From positions 293,523 to 357,522 of the forward strand of contig JXTC01000014.1 of the NCBI GenBank assembly GCA_002914845.1: DNA of 64,000 nt, read 5' to 3'. The notes below the pieces were generated by a model, which saw only the letters and a list, made by a program, of their open reading frames with translations, had not been told where the DNA came from and did no database searches. Source of the stretch: Trema orientale (Eukaryota > Streptophyta > Magnoliopsida > Rosales > Cannabaceae). Positions 24,701-35,787 of the stretch are shown here, piece by piece. Every line of letters starts with the position of its first letter. Position 1 is the first letter of the stretch. A program made the translations under genes and the position numbers.

Positions 24701-27700
24701 ATGGCCGACGAAGCCGAAGCTCCGATGCTAGTCAACGCCGCCGTCAACGGTGCCGTTGACTACAAAGGCCGTCCGGCTTCGAGATCAGACTCCGGTGGTT
24801 GGAGGTCAGCTGGTTTTATCATAGGTGAAGACGAAAATTTAAATTAAGAAAAAACGAAAACAAAAAAAAAATGCAATTAATTATGATGTCATCAATGGAG
24901 GTACGCGAAAATTTAAGTTCCGATTGAATTGAACTGAAATGTCCGTACAGGAGTGGAGGTTGCCGAGAGGTTCGCCTTCTATGGGATTGGGTCAAACCTC
25001 GTAAGCTATCTGAGTGGGCCCCTCGGGCAGTCGACGGCGGTCGCTGCGGCCAACGTCAACGCTTGGGCCGGAACGGCGTCGTTGCTGCCTCTGCTGGGAG
25101 CTTTCGTGGCCGACTCTTTTCTCGGGCGATACCGCACCATTGCTATGGCTTCTGTGCTCTATATTTTGGTATGTTAATTGGACTGATGTCGAAAATATTG
25201 CTTTCTCGAGTTTTCAAGAGTAATATTAATCACTGCACTGAAATTTTTTCCGAATAAAAACGTAAACAGAAGAGATTTAATTAAAGTTTTCTGTTTTTGA
25301 ACAACATGGTAACGGTACGGTAGTTTCTTTAGTCAAGTCATGTGTTTTTTCAGATTTTTTTGGGTTCTCTGGGAACTTGAAAGAGTATTAATTTACTACC
25401 TTTAGTCAAAGATGGGCACATGTGTGTTATTGATTGATTATCATGTGTGCTATTGATTTATTATCATCAATAAATTTGATCTACACGAATTTTATCTTAC
25501 ATGTAATTATAATTATAATGAGCTCGTATGTGTTATTAACATCATGGTTCTCTTAGCTTTACTCTTTAACTAGTGTGTCTCTAGTGTATTTTTATTTATT
25601 TTTTTCTTTTTAAGAATTGGTTATTATTGAACAGAAGAAAGTCAAATATTTGTTTTCAATGCAAGAAAGATAGAACTTGCTATCTCCACAAAAGTCTTCT
25701 TGGCTAAAGAATGAGAAATATTATTATATGGCCTGGAAGAATATGACACTAAGGTCGTATTTGGAATATTGTGTAAGGACTCTGTATTGTATAAATTATA
25801 CAAAATACTATATTTGGTTGTGCCTTTGTATTGTATTATTTAATATGACATCAAAATTTAATACAATACAGAGAGTATTATCTAATTCATAATAAAATGT
25901 CTGTATTACACTGTATTATATAATTTTAACTTTAATATAGTATTATACAATACTCACTTTCCTCACTTTTTCTGTTTTTAATTTCTCTCTCATCACTTTC
26001 TCCTTTTCAAAAGTAGTATTTTTTTAAATAAATTTTAAAAGTGGTGTTTTTCAAAATTTATATCTAAAAAGTGGTTTTTTAATAAATAAATTTTTTAAAA
26101 GTGGTAATTTACAAGTGGTATTTTCCTAAATATTTTTTGAAAATGGTATTTTTCTAAGTAAATTTTAAAAATGATATTTTTCAAATTAACTTTTTAATAC
26201 ATCTTAATACAAAAGTAAAACCAAACATAGTACTGTAATAGAATAATAAAATACAATACAATACATCACAATATAATACAATACAATAAAATATGGCACA
26301 CTAAACATAGCCTAAATGTACAAAATTCTCTGAATATCATCGACAGTTAACAACTAAACTATCCTCTGGTAAAGAAACAGATTCACCATTGACCAAAAAT
26401 GCCACATGCTGACAAAACAAGGAAAAAGGACAGCTTCTTAATTACTTTAAGATAGGCTAACAATGATTTTTTTCCCCCATTATTTTCCTCTAAACTAAGC
26501 ATTTTAAACCATCATGCCGAATAAAAGTAGTCACTCAAAAAAATTGAAAAAAAAAAAAGGAAGGGTGAATTGTCAAAAAAAAAAAAAATCCGAGATTAAA
26601 AATTTCGGAAAATTAATACTCTGAACTGATTTTTAGACCAATTTTAGTAATAAAAAAAATAATATCTTCTATTAAGACTGGATTAATCTTTATTATTACT
26701 ATTTTCGAGGATATTATTATCTTTTATTAGTTAAAGTTATTCAAAAAGTTAACTCAGGATATTATTTTTCAGAAATTCTTAATCACTTGCAATTTATCCA
26801 AAAAAAAAATGTAAACAAAATGTTATAAATCATTTCTTATATACTTAGCCACTATTTTTGAAGAATTCTTTTACCTTTTATCTGGGCAGCTTGAGTCCAA
26901 AGTAGACTTGTTTGTTAGAACAACACATTTCGCAAGTAGTTAATTTTAATCATCCGGGAAAGAAAAGTTTTTAAATTGTTGACCTTTTTACATAAAAAAT
27001 ATGCAACGAAAGAACTTAATTTGCATGTTATTTTCCTTTCTTTTGGAACAAACTATTGAGAAGTGCTACTAATTATTCATTTGTAAAATTGGACTGCTAC
27101 TAATCCTTGCCTCGAATCGGAATGGATAACAGGGACTTGGTCTGTTAACTCTGTCCGCTATTCTGCCTTCTCCTGCTGGTTCCCACTGCGAAACCAATGA
27201 CATCACGACCTGTTCTCCTGCTCAGTCTCAAGTAGTATTGTTTTTCTTTTCTTTATATTTAGTGGCAGTTGGGCAAGGTGGACACAAGCCATGCACTCAA
27301 GCTTTTGGAGCCGATCAGTTTGATGGTCAAGATCCAGAAGAGTGCAAAGCGAAAAGCTCATTCTTCAATTGGTGGTATTTTGGTGTTTGTGCAGGTGCTA
27401 CAGTGACAATATTTATCTTAAGCTACATACAAGATAATCTAAGTTGGGCTCTCGGATTTGGGATTCCTTGCATTGCAATGGCCATTGCATTAGTTGTTTT
27501 CTTGCTTGGAACTACAACTTATAGGTATAGCATCAAACAAAATGAAAAAGGTCCCTTTGTTAGGATCACTAGTGTGTTTGTTGCAGCATTTAGGAACTGG
27601 AGAACAACTCCCTCGGATATGGCCAGTGATGAGGAATCTCGTGAGTTCCTGCCTGACCAAAGCTCTGAACAATTCAAGTAAGGGACTTGGCTTTCTCTAT

Positions 27701-28732
27701 TTTCTTAAGAGTGTATGACCCAAAAAAAATTATTAAAAAAAAAAAAAAAACCCAAAAGAAAACCTGCATCGGACTATATCAATGTGTTCCTGAATATCTT
27801 AAGCTTTTTCCATATAGCCAGACCGAGTGGACTTTTCTTAATTTGCCTTGATTTGATAATTTCAGTTGCTAACTCAAATGCGCTCCTCTAATGTATTTTG
27901 GACTTTATGCCCTTGCAGATTCCTTAACAAAGCCTTGTTTGCACCAAAATATTTGGAGAAAGGTGATTCTGTTTGTAGCAAAGCTGAGGTTGAAGAAGCA
28001 AAGGCTGTTCTTAGGCTTGTTCCAATATGGGTGACATGCTTGGTATATGGTATTGTCTACGCACAAGTCGGAACTTTCTATACAAAGCAAGGGGCCACCA
28101 TGGACAGAACGGTTGTCTCAGGCTACAAAATTCCACCGGCTTCACTTCAATGCTTTATAGGCCTTGCCATTATTATGATCATTCCTATCTACGACCGCAT
28201 TTTTGTTCCAATTGCTCGTGTTTTCACCAGAAATCCATCTGGCATCACAATGCTACAAAGAATAGGAGTTGGAATTTTCTTATCTGCTTTGTCTATGGTA
28301 GTTGCCGCTTTAGTTGAGATGAAAAGGCTCAAAACTGCTAGAGAGTATGATCTAGTTGATAAGCCAAGTGCGACAGTCCCAATGAGTGTGTGGTGGTTGG
28401 TACCTCAGTATTTCATATTTGGATTAGCTGATGTTTTCACTCTGGTTGGCCTGCAAGAGTTTTTCTATGATCAAGTCCCTACAGAGTTGAGAAGCATAGG
28501 ACTGGCACTTTATCTTAGCGTAATTGGTATTGGAAGCTTTTTAAGCAGCTTTCTTATCTCTGTCATTGAGAAAGCAACTGGTGGAGATGGTCACAGTAGC
28601 TGGTTTTCTAATAACTTAAACCGAGCTCACCTTGATTACTTTTATTGGTTAATTGTTGGACTCAATGCAATAGGATTTGTTGCTTTCTTGCATTTTGCAA
28701 GATCTTACATTTATAATAGAAGTACAATGTAA
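24701..28732 (+). CDS. NPF5.10-like: NRT1/PTR family (NPF5.10-like) transporter, gene 4
   Basis: Exons 24701-24824, 24951-25168, 27133-27677 and 27919-28732 join to 566 codons plus TAA. Exon 1 has one extra codon ([10 protein letters not shown] instead of NAVDGAVDY). The ExxER motif is at E44-R48 and GADQFD at about 173-178. Exon 4 shows changes from gene 3 in the loop before helix 7 ([21 protein letters not shown]) and in the helix itself (VGTFYTKQG). Intron 2 is 1.96 kb, enlarged by a 560-bp MITE; intron 3 is only 241 bp, shorter than in gene 3. It is the segmental duplicate of gene 3 and intact. Predicted proton-coupled membrane transporter, substrate unknown. Confidence 0.9.
25753..26312. 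mobile_element. 560-bp Harbinger/Tourist-like MITE in intron 2 of gene 4
   Basis: Begins GGTCGTATTTGG and ends CTAAACATAGCC, imperfect inverted repeats of the GGCYATGTTTGG type. It is flanked by TAA on both sides (25750-25752 and 26313-26315). The gene 3 intron has the single site (gacagtaaatg, near 18132), so the insertion postdates the duplication or was lost cleanly from the other copy. The 3-bp TWA target fits the PIF/Harbinger superfamily. Non-coding and rich in aatacaatac. Confidence 0.7.
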
Positions 28733-29304
28733 AGGGTATCGCTCCTATCATTGTTTGTAATTAGTAAGAAACTTGAAAATAAAAAAGATGTTGTCACCAA
28801 ATGTCCCATAGTAAATTTAAGTTTCTTCAGTTGTAAAAAAGTTGACTACTAATCTGCGAGGACTGACTGGGATTTTTCAAGAATAATAATTTCTGAAAGA
28901 AAAAAAATTTATTTGTGAAGTAGAAATTGAATTAAAGATTTAGGAACTAACTCTAGATCAACATCTAATTTCCTCAGGTTCAAATATCCATTGAAAACCG
29001 TCACATTCCTTGCCATGCTATGCCACTCTCTGTCACCCTCTCTCTTTAGAACAAACTATTAAAACAGAGCGTGCCAGCGGTCGATCGGAATCAGAATCGA
29101 TCAACCGGAAAATCTGGGCACAAACAATCACGTAAAAACTCAAGAATAGCAAAACGAAGAGAAAAATAACACCCAACAATTTATAGTGGTTCAGACCAAA
29201 CTAGTATAGTTTAATCCTTCATCCACTTTGACCAACGCCTCAACGAAATTCATTATGGAAGAATCAAGATACGCTCTCAAGAAATTCGAGCTCACACTCT
29301 CACG

Positions 29305-30400
29305 TTACAGTTCTTTCCTTCACTATTCCAGATTTGTTTGGTTGTATTCATTGAAAGCTAAAGATGATGCTTTTGTAAAATTTAAAGCTTTTGTAAAATT
29401 TAAACATTGGAAAACTCTGGTTAAATATCAAACAAATAAGAAATTAAAGGCTTTAAGGACTGATAATAGATTAGAATACTGTAATGATATCTTTGATAAT
29501 TTTTGTAAACAACGTGATATTCTTAGGCACAATACAGTTAGAAAAACATCTCAACAAAATGGATTAGCAGAAAGAATGAATAGGACTTTGCTAGATAAGG
29601 TTAGATGCATGTTAATTAGTTATGGTTGTCTAAATATTTCTGGGGAGAGGCTGTTATTACAGCAAGCTATTTGGTAAATAGGACACCTTCCACCACCGTA
29701 GAATTTAAGACTCCAATAGAAATGTTGAATGGAAAAACACTGCTTTGCTCACCAAAATGAAGGAAAGTTAGTGCTTAGATATATTGTGTTTTTCTAGGGT
29801 ATTCAGGCGTAAAAGGTTATAGGTTGTGGGTGAGAGATGCTCCTGGGGTTCAGGTAATAAATAGTAGGGATATAATATTCAATGAAAATGAGATGTATAC
29901 TAGTCAGACTAACCTTGCAGGTACTAATATACAAGGAAGTCAAAACCAGCAACATAACATCACCTCAGATTATTATGAGTTTGAGGTGGAGCATCCTCCT
30001 CAACTTATTGAAGATATAACCAGCGAACAACAATCTACACCAGCAGCTGATGTAGAAGAAAACAAGACTGATGAAGATAGTAGTGTTGATTCTTCTCCTG
30101 AACAAGAAAGTCCTACTGAGTATCAGTTGACAAGAGATAGACAGAAAAGGACAATAAAGCCACCAACCAGATACGGTTTTGCTGATTCCATCTCATATGC
30201 CTTAGTTACAGCTCTTGATTATGAAGAAAGTGAACCAAGCACTTAGTTACAGCTCTTGATTATGAAGAAAGTGAACCAATCACTTATAAATATGTTGTAA
30301 ACAATAAAGAAGCAGACAAGTGGATAGCTACAATGACTGAAGAATTTAAGTCTCTACAGAAAAATCATACCTGGATTTTAGTGAAGAAACCAGAAAGTGT
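29305..30400 (+). pseudogene. Ty1/copia polyprotein remnant (integrase to start of reverse transcriptase)
   Basis: The frame at 29228-29677 contains an integrase core: LRTDN with the second catalytic Asp, then RHNTVRKTSQQNGLAERMNR with the catalytic Glu, and LLDKVRCML. The usual GGEY after TDN is RLEY. Frameshifts separate it from a second frame at 29824-30246 (the linker between integrase and RT), and then from KWIATMTEEFKSLQKNHTW, the usual opening of a copia reverse transcriptase, at about 30317. The zinc-binding domain, gag, protease and most of the RT are absent. A 41-bp tandem duplication at about 30202-30283 creates the stop that ends the second frame. It is a decayed, incapable fragment. 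Confidence 0.8.
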
Positions 30401-30654
30401 TTACTATTGCACCTTCTCAACATTTTAACTCTTAAATTTTACGGGTAAGTATTTACATAATTCAAGATATACCCACACTTGATAACTGAAATTTTGGTTA
30501 TATCTTTATTTTTGTATTGAAAAAAATCTAACTAACTATAGAATAATCATACTTATTTTGATGATAGAGTTTAAAAAATAATATTCTATTTCTCAATTTA
30601 ATACATTCTTTTTTTACCTAAATTAATTTTAAGAACTCAATTTTTTTCCCCTTA

Positions 30655-30954
30655 GGCTCCTTTTAGAACCCAGAATTTGGAGGAAAAAAAATTGAGAGGA
30701 AAAAGTAGTAGAAAAAGAAAGAGGAAAATACTTTTCTTAAAAGTTTATAGAACTTTATTTTGACACTTTTATTTATACTAATTAATGTATAAAACTTGTA
30801 TATTACTTGAAAATGACATCTAATTAAACCTTCGTTTTTTTTTTTTTTTTGGAAAAAAATTTCCATCACTTTTTGTTTCAATCCAAATAAGAGAAAATAT
30901 AATTCTTTGGAGTTTTTTTCTTTCCCTCCAAAAAACCAAGTTCCAAACAGAGCC
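30655..30954. mobile_element. 300-bp Tourist-like MITE
   Basis: Begins GGCTCCTTTTAGAACC and ends TTCCAAACAGAGCC, inverted repeats of the plant Harbinger/Tourist type. It is flanked by perfect TTA direct repeats (30652-30654 and 30955-30957). No coding capacity. Confidence 0.75.
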
Positions 30955-31142
30955 TTAGGTATTTATGCCCTAGTAAAAAAAAAGTTCTGAATCTACCGCT
31001 GTATATTGGAGAGCTTTCTCATCCTTTGTAACTTGTAATAACTAATAAATGAAAATTTTAGATTTCCCAAGCATATTCTCAATATAAATCAACTATAAAC
31101 CTTCGTCTTCCTTCCTTCACAACTTCTAGTTAAACTCTTTCA

Positions 31143-33080
31143 GGCTATATTTGGTAGGAAGAAAAAAAAAATGAAAGGAAAAAAAAAAGTACGATGGATA
31201 GAAAATAGGAAAACATTTTTCCCTTATATTGTTTGGTAGGTAAGAATAAAAAAGGATATTTGATGGAATTACAAATTTAGTTATTTCAAATAAGTTATTT
31301 TATTTTGAAATAGAGGACAATTAATTAATAATTTTGTTTTGAACTCAAGTTGTAACTATTTTTCACCCACTTTTCCTACCAATTTGGAGAGTTACAATTT
31401 GGTGGGGCCCATAATTTCCTTTTTCCTCTTTCTTTTACTTTTCATCCCATATGCCCCTCCTAACATAAAACCTATTTTTCACTTTTTCTCTACTTCTTCT
31501 TGTACTTTTTTTTCCTCTCTTTTTTCCATTTTACTAAACATAGCATGAATATATTATTATTAGTTATCATAAACTAAGCGGCTTAATATTTTTCAAAGAA
31601 TAAAAGGAAGCCTTAAACTTATATTTAAGGCTGCTTCTAGACTTAATATTTAATATACTTAAATTATAATTTGCTATTACGATTACAAATTGGTAAGTTA
31701 AGTGAACTGACTAATCTCAAATTTAATAAAATTGTGGCAGATGAACCTTAAAATTATGTTTGGTATATAGAAAGACAGAGAGGAAAGAAAAGGTTAGAGG
31801 AAAAGTGAGAAGTTCTCATTTAGTAGGAAAAAAAAGAAGATGGACAGAAAAAGGAAGAGAATAATTCTAAGCGTGGACATGCTAAATTGTATCCTCTAAT
31901 TTGGAGAGAAAAGTAGAAAAAAAAATAAAGTTTTAACGCTTGAAATTAAAGCAAAAGTACTAATTTGTCATTATTTTTAAATAAATTAATAAATTTGAAA
32001 TAATTAAATTGTAACTAAATACTATTTTTCTTTCCTTTCTACATACCAAATAACATAACAGAATCCCTTCAAAAAAAAAAAAAAAAAAAAACATAAGAGA
32101 AAATTTTTTTCCTTTCTATCACTACTATTTTCTTTCTCTTATATTTTCTTTTCATTCCATTTTTCTTTCCTTTATACCTTAGGCTATGTTTGTAGTACCC
32201 ATTTAAAAAAGTCTATCCTTGCATTACTCATAAAAAAAAAAAGTGGGAATAATAATAGTATTGTCACGGGTATTGGGTAATTCTAACCATTAAGAACTGA
32301 AAATATATATGTATATATATTTTCTAATTATAGTATATATCCATATCATTACATACCAGACAAAAAAAAAATTAAATCCAACACAATTAAATGCAAAATT
32401 TAATTTTTTAGTTGATAATCATAATCTAAAATAATATATGTTCATTTTACCTAATATTTGACGTATTTTTACATAATTATTCTCTATAAATAGTTACATG
32501 TTTTAACTTGTTAGTGTATATTAATCAGGCAGGGCAACGTCGGGTATCTCTGTATCTGCATGAATAACCCGTACCTGAAATCGGACCTTTTAAGTTTTTA
32601 TATGTTCCTTAGTCTAAATTCGAATAGAGTGGGTACTGGCTACCCTATTATGGCAAATTACCCACATATAAACGGGTCAACAAGTAAAATTGACATTTCT
32701 ATACATTTCTATATGTTTGGTAGGAGAGAAGAAATATATAGATATATATATATATAGAGAGAGAGGAGAAGGAATTAGAGTTACATTACCTTGGTAAAGA
32801 GATAAGAGAAGAATGATAAACTCCCTTGTAATGTTTAGTATAAAACAAGACCAGAATTCTTTCTGTTGTTTGGTAAGAATGAGAGAAGGTTTTAGTTATA
32901 TAATAACTACACTTATAAAACCTCTATTCTAATTTAAAAGGGACTGAAAACTGGTTAAATTGAGAATTTGAAATCTACTGTCTAATCCATTTATTCCTAC
33001 CAAACAACCATCTCTATCCCAAATCCATTTATTAATTCTCCTACTCTTCTCTTTCCTCCCATTTCTCCTTCCTAGCTAAC
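31143..33080. mobile_element. Cluster of MITE ends with (C)TATGTTTGGTA-type inverted repeats
   Basis: Three adjacent elements can be outlined: 31143-31544 (GGCTATATTTGGTAGG to TTTACTAAACATAGC), 31752-32058 (AATTATGTTTGGTATATAG to ACATACCAAATAACATAA), and about 32711-33030 (TATGTTTGGTAGGAG to CCTACCAAACAACC). Clean target duplications were not found, so they are probably old or nested. No gene lies in 30.4-33.1 kb. Confidence 0.45.
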
Positions 33081-33140
33081 ACACTCAAGACGACACCCAA
33101 ATATATATATATATATATTTATATATATATGAGCACCACT

Positions 33141-35468
33141 TGTTACGACCCAAATCTCAGACTAGTGGCAGAAGAGGAATTTCACAAATAAAAATTCATA
33201 ATTTATTTTAGAACATTATAGAAACTTTAATTTTTTAAAAAAACGATAACTTCTGTAAAAGTTTGTAAAAAATAATCTAAATTATAAATTCTCACAATTT
33301 TGTGATCATCATTAGACATAGACTGTTAATAATATTCATAAAACATACATATGCATCACCACCATTATCACAAGTAGGCATAATAGGTAATATAGACTAA
33401 ATCTAAAATATGAGCCTTAAATATTGTTTGTTACAAATCCCAAAATGAGTTACTAAGTAGTTACCAACTATTAAACTAGTAACAATCTTCTTCTCCTAAT
33501 CACTCCACTCTAGAACTGCCCAAGTCATGCTGCACACCACCTGAGAGGGGAAAAGATAAGGGATGATCATTCACATACTCAGTAGGAATTCAATTACCAT
33601 TTTGGAATGGATTCAACTTTTCAAACCTGCATAGTTAGTACCTTTTTAAATCCATTTATAAAACAAGTTCATAAATAATCAAGAGTAATCACATATTCAA
33701 AACCAAAATAAAAATCAGCTTGTTGTATATATCATAAATCAACCAAGTATAAGTATAAGTTCTCATCCTCCCATCACGGCCATGTAATACCTCTTTAGTA
33801 GAGGTACTCAGCATCCTGATACTACCCGGAGGTGTGTCAGTAAATCTTGCGCATGGGCCTAGGTCTCTCACCTAGCGCTGCAGTAATTCGTCAGCGATCT
33901 AAATACCATGATGCTAAAATAGAACTCGTGTGTGATTCTATGATAGGTACAATATATCATAGAGTGTGTAATAACTATGCATCAAGTATGTCAAGGAAAT
34001 CACACTTTAAAACTCATTTGGTATTAATCTGAGATTTACTGAAAATCAGGCAGCATAACGGCTGTATTTTCTCAAAACTAAAATTTTAAACCTGTATAAA
34101 AACTATACAATCTAATTCTAGAATAATCCAATATATTTTAACAGTTCACAAGTCTACCAAATATCCAATCAAATCTACGAAATCTATAAAAATTAACAAT
34201 TTCAAGAAATAGGTCAAAATGAACATTTTAAAATAAGTATAAAACTTAGTAATTAAATCTCTACCTCTCCTTGATAGCTAAGCTAAGCTATCGGTGCTCG
34301 TAGAATCTCCCGTTAGTCACTCGGTTGCTCAGAAGGTCGTTTCGGGATCCCATGAGCTCACTTTGAGGGGTGACATTCCAAATAAAGCCTCAAATTGAGA
34401 AAGAGATATCACCAATAAATTCCTAATGCCCGAAAGTGCTAGGTTAGATATATAATTCGATTAATTTGGGCCCCATCCCGCAACCCGGTCCGTGGCACAC
34501 AAAACGAGAGAAATTCTAAGCCTATAGTCTCGGATTTCGTGCCACTTCAAAACCTATTAATGTTATACATCAAAACTCGTCTTTTGATCTTACTTAGTCC
34601 AATTTCGAAATCCAATTTCAGTTTCGAGGCCTCTAGCTTAAATTTGGGCTTAATTTGGAACTAATTATAACAGTTACAAAAATATCATTTTCTGAAAATA
34701 TTTGCATAAACGCCACAAATTTCAGATCCGATTTTCTCTCAATCTACCTATCCATTTTCCACAAATCTATCACTCATTCTCCTATCTTAAATCATATTTT
34801 CAACCCATAAAGTTTCATGAGCAATTGTTGAACTTTACAAAAATAATTACACAAACGCCACTTTTTAAATGACACAAAAAGTTTTAAATGCTCACTAAAG
34901 CTCCTTTGCCAAAAATTATTGGTGGTGGAGGGCTGCGTTAGACTCAAGGGAGGCCGAGTTTGGAGTTGACGGTGGTGGGTGGCAGTCAAAGGCGGCGAAA
35001 TGGCTGATTTTGGCTGTGAAATACCGCGGCTCGACTTTACGCGCGATTTTCGGCTGCTGGGTGGCGCTACACCGGCGAGGGAGGGGTGGTGCTACTACGT
35101 CCAGTTGTAGGGGAGCTACTCTAGTGTGGGTCGATACTGGTAGCTGGAAATCATGTTGTACAAGTAGGATGCGCGAGAAAGAAGAGGGAGAGGGAGGTGT
35201 GGGGAAATTTTTAGGGATTTCAAAACTAATTGGGGGTTTTGTGACACTTGTCACTCATAGGTTGATCAAGGTGTCTTTTTAAAATGGTATTAAGGCCCAA
35301 GTTTCAAATTTTCTTTCTTAGAATTTCAAATTTGACTCCAAACTCAATAAATCTTTTCACTTTGGCCCTTACTCAGATTTAACTCAATTTTCAACCATTT
35401 TTTATTTATTTTAATTCCTAATTTATGAAAAGACCAAAATGCCCTTAATAAAAATCAAGGTTTTTACA
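33141..35468. mobile_element. Putative solo LTR of a retrotransposon
   Basis: The stretch begins TGTTACGACC and ends GGTTTTTACA, so it has TG...CA ends and similar terminal sequence when one end is reversed. The flanking 5-mers are CCACT and TCACT, a 5-bp target duplication with one mismatch. The TGTTACGACCC start is common in plant Ty3/gypsy-type LTRs (from memory). No gag or pol frame is inside. It has a GC-rich block at about 34915-35200 which translates on the minus strand to a proline-rich, low-complexity peptide that I do not regard as a gene. Confidence 0.4.
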
Positions 35469-35787
35469 TCACTCTAGTAGGTATTTTTTTTTAACCTATT
35501 TCTAAGTATTGTTTTGTCTAATTTAAATTCATCATATACGTCTTTTTATGATAAAAAGTAGAGAGAGAAAGAACATTAAATAATGTACATTTATTGTTAT
35601 TATTTTTTTTATCTATTCAAATTATTGTAGTTGTTAAATAATGATCTAATTACTAAAAACAAAAAAAATACATATAGATACACATAGATAGGGAAAAAAA
35701 AAAGTATTGAATAATGATCCTATAAACGAAGGTTTATTGTTGAATATCATACTAACTAGTAATTACAAACTATAGAGATACAATATA
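35469..35787. other. AT-rich region between the putative LTR and the gene 5 stop
   Basis: Contains the sequence taggtatttttttttaacct and downstream blocks (aatgatctaattacta) that also occur, diverged, in the hairpin element at about 36817-37068. This is probably another copy of the same non-coding element. The 3' UTR of gene 5 would lie here. Confidence 0.4.

Larger units (their letters stand above)
21340..29045 (+). repeat. Segmental duplication unit B (contains gene 4)
   Basis: Direct repeat of 14225-20835, about 7.7 kb here. The extra length comes from insertions at 21735-22094, 23005-23756, 24190-24363 and 25753-26312, each of which interrupts sequence that is continuous in unit A. Homology ends at the shared ttgccatgctatgccactctc sequence near 29040. 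Confidence 0.75.

Noticed and set aside
34916..35254. 112-codon GC-rich open frames on both strands
   Set aside because: Proline- and serine-rich low-complexity translation within the putative LTR, open on both strands because of base composition.
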